The notes below the pieces were generated by a model. It was given only the letters and a program-made list of their open reading frames with translations, made no database searches and was not told the DNA's origin. A stretch of 64,000 nt of DNA from Pogonophryne albipinna. Its lineage: Eukaryota; Chordata; Actinopteri; Perciformes; Artedidraconidae. Within the stretch, counting starts at the first letter, position 1. The number at the start of each line of letters is the position of its first letter. Location: assembly GCA_028583405.1 (NCBI GenBank), contig CM053248.1, positions 22,866,543-22,930,542 of the forward strand. The letters run 5' to 3'. Made by a program: the position numbers and the translations under genes. Positions 1-9,800 of this stretch are shown here, piece after piece.

Positions 1-1120
1 AACGTCCAGTTTAAATATTTATTTATTTATTAATGGGACTTTACCCATTTATAATTACACGTATTTATGTTTGATTTAATTATTGTATTATTATTATTAT
101 TATTTACAGAGATATCGATGTTTTTTTTAATAGTCACAATTATAATAGATAGAGAAAATAGCATTCAATATTAACTGACCTCTCCTGTGTGTGCCATCCA
201 TCAGATTCCCCAGGTTGGTGTTGGACCCCGGAGGAGTTTATTGAAACTCTGCGTCGTCTCTTCAGCACAGGTTTGCTGCTGCTGTCCTCTGAGCACAGCA
301 CAGAGGCTGAGACATGATAAGAGTCCACTCTTGAGATTGATTCCGGTTTGTATAATCTTCTAGCCCAAACCAGTAGCAACCTCTGCTGATGTGCAATGCG
401 ATTTACCCACATATTGAAATAGTTGTAATAATGTCCAGATGCACTAGGAAGGGAAGCTGGCCAGGCGAAACGTCCAATAATCTATACAAGTTGTGTCGGC
501 AGGTTAACTCCTTAACTATTATCAAATATTTCCTTTGACCAAGCATCAAAACCCACTGTCTTCCTCAGGAGAGGATGTTTGTGTGTCCTTAACATGAAAT
601 TCGCACATGTGCAACCTAGCTACACAAAGCTAACAACATTAGGACCGGATGTCAAGCGATTTCACCTAGAGAATAACAGCCTCACAACAAAAGTTTGCCA
701 TTTGTGTGGGGAAAATGTTATTAAATAGATCTTTACTACACTAGCAACAGAACACATTAGGTACAAACTGTTTTTGTGATTTCAAATAATTAATGTTATG
801 ATGCCAGGCTGAACATAATATCTGTATTTACCAGTGTACTGGGTGCAAATAAAAATAAAAAAAGCACAGTTGTACGTTTTTTTTCTTTTTCTTAATTTTT
901 TAGGATCTGAGTACTACCAGTACGCTTTTGTTTTTTCTGTGTTTCAAACACAGAAAGCATTCAACAGCAACCGTAACAAATACATAAAAGTAAATAAAAA
1001 CATCCCAATCCCAAATTAAAAAGACGAAGGATTTTATTATGAAATGTTGTTTTTCTCTCTCTGACGCGTGACCTTGACACCGACGTCTGTTTTTAAAGTC
1101 TCTAAGGTGCGTCATCACGT
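1..1120. other. AT-rich upstream flank of chmp2a, no gene recognised
   Basis: This stretch is AT-rich with short homopolymer and ATT runs. Open frames on either strand are short, lack a recognisable domain and have no convincing splice context. It is probably intergenic or the tail of a repeat. I see no RNA gene here. Confidence 0.5.
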
Positions 1121-1256
1121 CACTTCCCGGAAAATATCGTAACACGGAAGTGAAGGAAAGAAAACAAATAATCGTTCAAAATTGTGGCGAGTTGAAGTCG
1201 GAGAAAACGCCTTAAACACCGTTTAACCTTCCGGATTACCGGCTTTAGACGAAACG
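1098..1256 (+). promoter_or_regulatory. chmp2a: chmp2a promoter and likely 5' UTR exon 1
   Basis: A compact GC-richer block has a CRE-like TCACGTCA near 1113 and two ETS-type GGAA sites (CTTCCCGGAA near 1122 and ACACGGAAGTG near 1142). These are typical of TATA-less housekeeping promoters. The following stretch ends at 1256 in ACG followed by GTGAGA, a good donor, and the first coding exon begins directly after an acceptor at 2075. Exon 1 would therefore be purely 5' UTR. The transcription start is inferred, not seen. Confidence 0.55.
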
Positions 1257-2074
1257 GTGAGACTAACATTATACCGGGTCTGGATTTTGCAAAGCTTTGT
1301 TTGGTATTTAGTTGTAGGACTAACCGTTTGTGTAAGATGTTGAGGCAGTTTTGGAATCGAATACACGGCTTCGGAAACCTCGGGCCTCTAGTCACATTAC
1401 TAACTGCTGAGTAATGTTTTCCAGGAAACAACAGGTCACCGGGTGGACCATTGACTTTATATGAAGACTGACATAGCTGAAACTGTTTTAAAACTGACTG
1501 ATTTAATGTGTGTTAAAAGGTATGGTTGGATGAAGCATAGCACAGAAGGTAAACACCAGTCAAACAGAAACAAATATATTTTTATGGAATTTGGAATTTG
1601 TTGAATGATTTGGTTTTACTAGATTTGACCTCTCTAATCTGTCAGTAGTGGTGAAACAATTATTCAGATGATCTACAGTAAGAAAGACTGAAAATGTGTA
1701 AAATAAGTAAATAAATACTTTAAAAAAAATCCTGCTTTAGAAATGTTTACTTTAGTCAAAGTATGTCAATATAATCAGAAAAGTATTAAATGTTTGATTT
1801 GTAAAAAATAAGAAATTACAACAACAAAACAATAGTTGGACCAGTTTGACTGTGTACATTTTACTCACACAAACCTTGTTTTGACAACTTTTTTTATAAT
1901 AAAGAAAAGCAAGAGAAAAGGCTGTCACAGGGGCAACATTTTCTGACTATTTACTAATTGATAAATGTTCTAATCATGTCAGCACTGGTGTCATTAATAT
2001 CTTGAATTGAGTTTTTTAACATTATATACTGAGCTTGACTGTTTCGACCTTCTCCCTTTGGTATTTCCAAACAG

Positions 2075-3955
2075 ATGGACTTCCTGTTTGGAAAGAGGAA
2101 AACCCCGGAGGAGATGCTGAGGCAGAATCAGAGGGCGCTCAACAGAGCCATGAGAGAACTGGACCGAGAGCGACAGAAACTGGAGCAGCAGGAGAAGAAG
2201 ATCATCGCTGACATTAAGAAAATGGCCAAACAGGGACAAATGGTGAGAAAAGAAAAAAGTACCCAAACTCTGTTTGTAGCTTCAATTCTAACATTGACTC
2301 GTGTGAACATTTCAAATAACTAAAAATTCCAAAACTCATCATTTATTGAAATAAAATAGATGGTATCACTTCCAAAATTCACAACATGTTTCTATCTAAC
2401 AAGTATTCTGCTTCAATCCACATTTGTTAGTATTAAGTCTCTCCAAAAACATTTTTATTCCAGATGAAACCAACTGGCTGATTTGAAGAAATGTTATACA
2501 TAAAGCTCAGGTTATTTATCATGGAAAGTACCAGTCCAGTGAGTTAGAAAGAATAATAAACCTAGGGGTGAGGTGGTGAGTCATAGTGATGTCATCTCGG
2601 CATGGCCTTTTTAAAAACATTTTATTTGTAAAGCACCTTTTTAATGTGTATTCCAAATACAAATTCTAAAAGTAAAAAACAGTTTTCTTTCCTGCTTGGG
2701 AGGCACTTACCAATGATTGCTATTTATTAAAGAAAGTTAATTTAATCAAATAAAGACAAACTATCAAGCACTTTGTCAAACCAGGGATTTTCTTCAGGAT
2801 GATGAGAATAGATGAAGACAGAAACTTTGATGACAGATATACAAAGCTGCATTAGAAAACCTCTGTTAGTTTTAAAAGATAAAAAATGACATGCAGTACA
2901 GCCCCAGTGATGAGTGTTATTTTAATCTTTGCAGGACGCCGTCAAGATCATGGCTAAGGATTTGGTCCGCACACGGCGCTACGTCAAGAAGTTCATCATG
3001 ATGAAAGCCAACATTCAGGCCGTCAGTCTGAAGATACAGACGCTCAAATCCAACAACAGCATGGCGCAGGCTATGAAAGGCGTCACCAAAGCCATGTCCA
3101 CCATGAACAGACAGGTCCGCCCCTCAAACACACTTCAATCATTCAATAGAAACAAACAATAACAAACTGATGTTGACCATCTCCTATGTATTCCACGTTC
3201 ACAGCTGAAACTGCCCCAGATCCAGAAGATCATGATGGAGTTTGAAAAACAGAGTGAGATTATGGACATGAAGGAGGAGATGATGAATGACGCTATCGAT
3301 GATGCCATGGGGGATGAGGATGATGAAGACGAGAGGTGAGGGACTTTCTTTCCACATTTGTGTTCTGAATGGTAATAGCAAATATGCACATTTCACTCGA
3401 AGTAGAACTATCAATTATTACAAACAAGCTCTTACCAAAGGAATGATAGAAAGTACGACAGTATTTTTCTTGAGTTTAATCTTTTCAGCTGATTTTTCCA
3501 ACAGTAGTCTCTCCAAAAAGAAGAAATAAGAGAATTAAAATCAGTCAATCACAACAATTCAAGTAGAATGCCTGTTTACCTCAAACTCCCACTTAATTAC
3601 TTCTTTATTCAGCCTCCATATTTGGATAATAGTAACCCAATATATGTTTTGCATTTACTTGAATACATTTGTTATTGTGTACAGTGACGCCATCGTGTCC
3701 CAGGTACTGGACGAGCTGGGTCTGAATGTTTCAGATGAACTGTCAAGTAAGAAAACGCAACACTGAGCACAATTATTTCAATTCTACATTTGCATCGTTT
3801 GGTCTCATTAGATCCCCTTTGTGTTTATTTCAGATCTTCCGAGCACCGGAGGAAGCTTGTCGGTGGCCGGAGGAAAGAAGGTCGAGCCTCAGGCCGCCCT
3901 CGCAGACGCAGACGCCGACCTGGAGGAGCGGCTGAATAACCTGCGGAGAGATTGA
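2075..3955 (+). CDS. chmp2a: CHMP2A, ESCRT-III subunit (charged multivesicular body protein 2a)
   Basis: The exons I infer are 2075-2242, 2935-3114, 3205-3335, 3685-3746 and 3834-3955. All are bounded by GT-AG, total 663 nt and give 220 aa, against 222 in human CHMP2A. The protein opens MDFLFGKRKTPEEMLRQNQR, the basic Snf7-family N-terminal helix, continues through a helical core (residues about 10-160), an acidic stretch (DAMGDEDDEDE) and ends in ADLEERLNNLRRD. That tail fits the MIT-interacting motif (MIM1) that recruits VPS4. CHMP2A polymerises with CHMP3/CHMP4 at endosomes, the midbody, the nuclear envelope and budding necks to drive membrane scission away from the cytosol. The start is the first ATG after the acceptor and matches the family N-terminus. 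A possible poly(A) signal AATAAA lies at 4715-4720. Intron 2 (2243-2934) carries one copy of a block repeated downstream of the gene. Confidence 0.96.
2475..2657 (+). repeat. Direct repeat copy A, in chmp2a intron 2
   Basis: About 180 bp starting TGGCTGATTTGAAGAAATG and ending near ATTCCAAA recur in the same orientation at 4735-4910. The copies are nearly identical apart from a few substitutions and one indel around GGTGAGGTGGTGAGTC. No terminal inverted repeats or poly(A) tail are obvious. Confidence 0.85.
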
Positions 3956-4734
3956 GCACGCAGTGAAACTGTGGCGGAGTTGTTAATACAGATACAAACA
4001 TACTCGAATCTCTGTGTTTAGATTCTTTTTGAAGGTATAACTGGCAAACAGAGCTATTTCAGCTGTGTTATATAAGGTGTGTGGCTTCTGTTCTGAGGTG
4101 TTTTCATTTGATGTGTGTTTTTATGTATTTTATCAAAAAAAGAAATACTTTTAGTGTCATTATCCTTCATAGGCCTGGTCTCATTTTTATTGCCAAATGA
4201 CACAAGTTCTCTAAAAGTGAAAGATTATTTCGCTGTCTGTGTAAATACTAACTCCTCAAGGCATGATGTTTTCGCAATTTAAATGAACACTAAAAAGTTT
4301 AAAATGACCCAAATGAAAGTCGGTAGAAAGGACAGAAGCAGATGTTTTATATGTCAGCACTTTTTGTACATCAGGCTGGTTTGGCTTTCTTTTTATCAAT
4401 CTCATATAAAATATAGTTTTATCCCCGGTGTCAGCATTTAATGACTTTAGATCATTCTTTTTTTTATTGTTGTCGGGATCCAGTTGAAGATGGTGTACAA
4501 AAAGTGTCTTTTCTGTCTAAATGTATGAACGGGCAGTTTGTTTTAAACAAATATATAAAGATAAAGGAAAGAAAGGTGTCAGCTGACTCCTGTTTACTGC
4601 CAGGTAGCCATGACTCGTGATTTTCTTGAGAACAGCTGGATCTTCACCAAAGGTTTTAAAGAGTCAGTGTTTTTCATTTTTGAGAAAGTGTCCTGGTTTT
4701 GCTTTTCTTTATTCAATAAACATTTTTTTCTAGA
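3956..4734 (+). other. chmp2a 3' UTR region
   Basis: After the stop the sequence is AT-rich with no further coding potential. The first AATAAA is at 4715-4720, just before the second repeat copy. The 3' UTR is likely to run to about 4740, though an earlier non-canonical signal cannot be excluded. Confidence 0.5.
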
Positions 4735-4910
4735 TGGCTGATTTGAAGAAATGTTATACATAAAGCACAGATTATTTATCATGGAAAGTACCAGTCCAGT
4801 GAGTTAGAAAGAATAATAAACCCAATGATAGTGATGTCATCAGGGTCATCTCGGCATGGCCTTTTTAAAAACATTTGATTTGTAAAGCACCTTTTAATGT
4901 ATATTCCAAA
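4735..4910 (+). repeat. Direct repeat copy B, downstream of chmp2a
   Basis: This is the second copy of the block at 2475-2657, same orientation. It shares long identical runs such as AAATGTTATACATAAAGC, TCATGGAAAGTACCAGTCC and CTCGGCATGGCCTTTTTAAA. It begins right after the candidate chmp2a poly(A) signal. Confidence 0.85.
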
Positions 4911-6860
4911 GTGCGCAGCCAAAAAAAGGTACTAGTAAAATAAAAATAGTATAAAAGATGAATAAAGCAATGTACATTTCGGTTGCTAGATAAAAAAGAA
5001 TGGACAATTCTGATATGATAATATTTTAAAATAGTATGTGCTACCAGTTAGGGAACACCTTTGAGTTGCATTATGGGAAGTGTAGTACCCAGTGTTTTTC
5101 GACCACATATTTGTAAAACAAATTTGTTTCCATGTGCAAAATGCTTATTACATATCTGCGTCACAGTTATTGAATAACTTGAATTAAAAGGATCTTTATT
5201 AAATGTTTTTTTTTATAAAAAAAAAATATATGGGCAAATGTTATAAAAAATAAATAAAAAATGTACACAACGAAAATTCAAATAAAGTAGACATGTTAAT
5301 TTTATTCCAAAAGAATTTAACTTTCAAAACTGTCAATTTGTCAACATACAATCATAGAACAATATTGAATGTACTCAACACATCCAACATTAAATAATAA
5401 AAAAATAACAGCCATGTTTTATGTACATTTGTTTCTGGAAGCTATGTACAGAAAAATAACAAAATCAACATTGTATTAGCAAAAATCGGCCTACACATAC
5501 AGATTGAAGCTGCAGAAAGCCATTGCATCATATGTAGAGAGAGGTTTAGCTAACGCAGCCAGGGCAGAAATCACACACTGCGATTGGAGCTGAGATTACC
5601 TCAGAAAGGGCGGCATGTTTAAGAGCATACTATCGAACACCTCTATTACTACAGCTAGTAAGCTTAGTTATTGTCTAAAATGATTCCCTTAAATGTCAGA
5701 CTACTGCTTCAAGAGACCAAGTGCATACACACAACTTGCCTAGTATTAACTGGATGGAAGCGTATTGTTAAGATTGTAAACACGAAAGATCAGTCATCAA
5801 ACTGACGATGAGTGCAGCTCTCACTGAACAGAGCAGCCGTAAGTCATGCTTTCAAGAACAACATTTTGTAGCCCGATGAGCAGAGACTGTTCTCCGTTCG
5901 AGGGGTGAAGCCATGCTACCATGTTTTATTAAAAACAGCTAAATAGAGTCCATGCAACTCACATAAAAAACAAATGTTAAAACAGGGAACAGAACTGTGG
6001 GTTTCACATTAGTTCACCACCCCTGGAATTAACCGTGCCGTTGTTTTCAAAAAGCAAACCAGGAACACAGAACAATCAGTTAGTTGCTTTTTGTTGATAT
6101 TTTTCTCATGTTGAATTGGCACTGTTATTTTTTTTATGTGAATCCATGCCGAGTGTTGCTCATATCTTCTGATATCACGCTAAACATTGATGAAATCTTA
6201 TTTTAAGTTGTGTGTGAATAACGATATAGGAAATACACAGCACGATACAGTCAGATTTTGACTTGTTTTCCACTTAAGCTTGGAGAATGAGTGTACCCAG
6301 GACAAAAAGCTGGAGCGAATGGCGTACAGCACAAGCTCTACTTTTGTCAAAATGGCAACAAGTGTTTTTTGTTTACCCCACATGAACAAGCCCAAGATTA
6401 GAGTCCATTTAGCTGATTGCATAAAAAGTGACATATACTCCACTTTTACTCAAGTTTGGATGGCCCAGCTGCTACAAAATGTGTTTTGTGATAAATGTGA
6501 CAGAACATGCACATAACTGTTCCTCCATTTCTTTTTAAGAATGCAAACTGGGATCTTTAACTGCTGCTAACACAGGGACTGTTATCTTGTGGCATCAGGG
6601 TGTATCTCCCTTTCAGAAGTGTAAATGATTAATATCAAGGACACCCAGTGACGCAGCAATTTACGGTCCTCGCATAGTTTTCTGCAGGAGATCAGCTGAT
6701 CGGTGGTGACATTTTGAGACTTCAGACTGAAAGCAACAGCGGTGATACACAGCAACTGGTGACTTTTCTTATCCCCCCCTCCAGGCAAGACAAAGATAGC
6801 ATCTTCTAATCTGGGCATGGAGCGGCATCTCTCCACTGTTAACACACAAACAACGGGGTT
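4911..6860 (-). other. chmp2a-msl1 convergent spacer and probable long msl1 3' UTR
   Basis: There is no coding exon between the end of copy B and the msl1 stop at 6861. On the minus strand, AATAAA-type signals (TTTATT on +) near 5190 and 5926 are candidate msl1 polyadenylation sites, implying a 3' UTR of 0.9-1.7 kb. Short frames here show no family resemblance. Confidence 0.45.
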
Positions 6861-9800
6861 TCACTTCCGACAGGTCCGGTGAGGAGTGTGTTTTTTGGGC
6901 ACCTCGATGCGACATCGGCTTCGATCATCCAGCCAAGGCAGCTCGAAGTTCCTGGAGGAAAAATCATTATTTTATTATACAGATTTAGATATTTTTAGGA
7001 ATAAAGCATTTCAGCATTAATACGATCAAATGTTCCTGAGGTATAACAGGCAGAATGTAAAAGGACTCTTTGGTTACTTTAACAGCTGTTCAATATAACT
7101 TTTTTAGCTCAGATCTTACATTGAAGCTTTAACCAAATATCTCAACTGCTTTCACCCACTGCCACCCCCCTCCTTCATTATTCCTACACAGATTCACTTT
7201 TGAAAACATACTTTAAAACTTCCTGCAGTGCAGATTCACTGAAGTAATCAGATCAGTAACTTCAGTATGATCTGATCAGACAGTAAAACATAATAAAATG
7301 TGGGTCTGTGCCATGTGTCTTTCTTGTACTGCTTAAATGTTCTGAAACAAAATTAAAAAAACAGCACTTACTGTTGTGAGAGTTTGGGTAACGGACGGCC
7401 GAATGCAACCACAGGCAAGAAGGGAGTGATCACTATGGTTTCAACTGGCAAAAAAATAAAACAATCAAGTTAAAATCTCTTGAATCCATTCATGGAAATG
7501 TCATTAATGTTGCTAAATTGAATTGCAGTAAGTCAATAGATGTACCATCTTCAGTTTCGGGGTAGAAGGAGGAGAGCTCTGGCTCAGTCTCAGCGACGAC
7601 TTTCTTCCTGTTCATGCGCTGCTGCAGACGCTGAAACACACGCTGCTCTCTGATTCGCTGGATGTCCCACCTGAAAACACACAGGAAGAGTAAAGAATAA
7701 GTTAGAAATCTTGCATCCCATTGATAAAAACAGACGGCTGGAAACGTCAGTACTTCACAACATCAATCAGTCCTTCACAAGGCACTTCATCTCCACCTTC
7801 ATGTATTTATACATTTCAATAACTTTTTATGAAGAATAAATCTTCATCTCAATCAAACTATAATTCCTGTAACTCGGATTGGATGGCCAGAAATAAAATA
7901 CCAGTAGTTTATAATGAAGTCTTTTGTTACAGACAATTTAAAGCATTGGGGATTCTTTTCCCACCTTTAAAATATGTGTTTGTTTCATATAACATTTGTT
8001 ATACTTTTTTCATCCGATTAACATACTGTAATATGTGACCTGCTCCATCGAAATCAGTCGCTTTGACCCGAAGACACATTTTGAGTTGTATACACTGTTG
8101 GAAAGAGGAGATTCCTAGCTTTCTAATGATATCAGGATTGTTTTTGTACTCCAAATATTAAGCGAAATATGTCACATTATATAATGACTGTTACAGAGTC
8201 ATCATTTTGAGAAAAAGGCCTTCAAAGTTTTCTCTTCTCTGGAATCAATCGATCTGATTGATTATTAGCGGAGCAAATGATCAAAATACTACGGAGGGAA
8301 GATATTTTCGTTTGGAGGGGAAGCTCGCGAGTGTGTGTGTGTGTATACGTGTGTGTGCATGTGTGTGTTTGTGTAATTTTGCGTTTGTGTGTATTGTGTT
8401 TGTTTCCCGGGGAAAACACTCACGAGAAACACCGGCTGTTGTTATGCCTGCTGTGACGTTAAATTACTCCGTTCTCCGCTTGTAATTATGCCGTTACAAG
8501 CTTCAAAGTTGTATTTATCCTCTGAATTTGCCAAAACAAGTTTAATATTCTGAAAGCCAAGACTTTGTTTAATTGAAATCAGATGAAAACAAACTGTAAC
8601 GGACCCTGCCGTGTTATCTATGATTACTTAATACTCTTACATTCATAATTTCAGCCGGAGGGAGGGGGGGCGGCGCTGCGGAAGAGCAGATTGCGAGTGA
8701 GAGGTGCCTGTCTTCGTCCCTTTACAAGCTTCAAAAATGTATTTATCGTGTGATTTGGGAAATAAAAGTTTCATATTCTGAAAGCCAAGACTTTGTTTGT
8801 TTAAAATCAAACAAAACACCCGAACCCCGAAAAAATAGTTTTTTACGTAAATCCACGTTTATTTTGAAATGAGCCGTTGCGACTTCCGACTGATTTCGAT
8901 AGAGCGGGTCACATATGTTCTTCACAACAATTTAATACCAAAATAAGGGATCCTTAAAAAAATAATTAATAGTGTTAATCTTATACAAATAAATGACAAA
9001 TCAGTAATCTAAATTGTAATTTTCTCCTACTCCACATTTAATTGTCTTCATTTTTCCAATGCATGCCGTTAAATTTTATTGTATCTTACTTTGTTTATGT
9101 TACTGTATGAACCCAAGCAACTTCCGTTCATGTGTAATTTATCTTGTCAATTAACCAGACTCAGATTCGAATAACTTAAGTGTTTGGTACCTTTTCCTCC
9201 GCTTCTCATCCAACTCCAGCTTTGCGTGGCGTTTCAAGAACACACTGTCGTCCATCGGCTGGATAGGAAGACAAAGTAATGCATGAGTTTATTGCATTTG
9301 GATTTAATGGGAGCAACTTTTCAAACTCTAAAAGTAGGAATTACTAAAAATGTGTCTCACCTCAGGAGGGATAAAGGAGGGATCATCTTCCAACGGCTCT
9401 ATTGGATTTTCCCTCCAAGATGGAACTAGAAGGTAGAAAGACGGAGAGGATAGGAAGTTAGCCAGACATAGCTCATTTTTATTTATTTTGGAGCTGATGG
9501 ATCAAAAGATGAGATATAGGTTACGCTTACAAACAATCAGCATATCATGTACTACATGAGGAGTCCACTCACTGGCCACCTCTTCTTCCTTTTTAGGGGA
9601 AGTCTCACGTAGAGGCGAGAGAGGAGGTTGGTTCCAGCAACAGAGGTACATCTCAGTAGTAGACATGAAGGGCAAGTCGTCGATCTCACAACTCAGCCCG
9701 GGCTCCTCTTTGCACGGGAGCATGGGGTCCCTTTCTGACCCTGACCTCAATGGAAAGGTCTTCTCTGGGGTTTCCTTGCTGCGCAGCTCTCTCTGATTGG

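Noticed and set aside
140..412. 90-codon minus-strand frame at the left edge
   Set aside because: No family similarity that I recognise, no splice or promoter context; probably chance.
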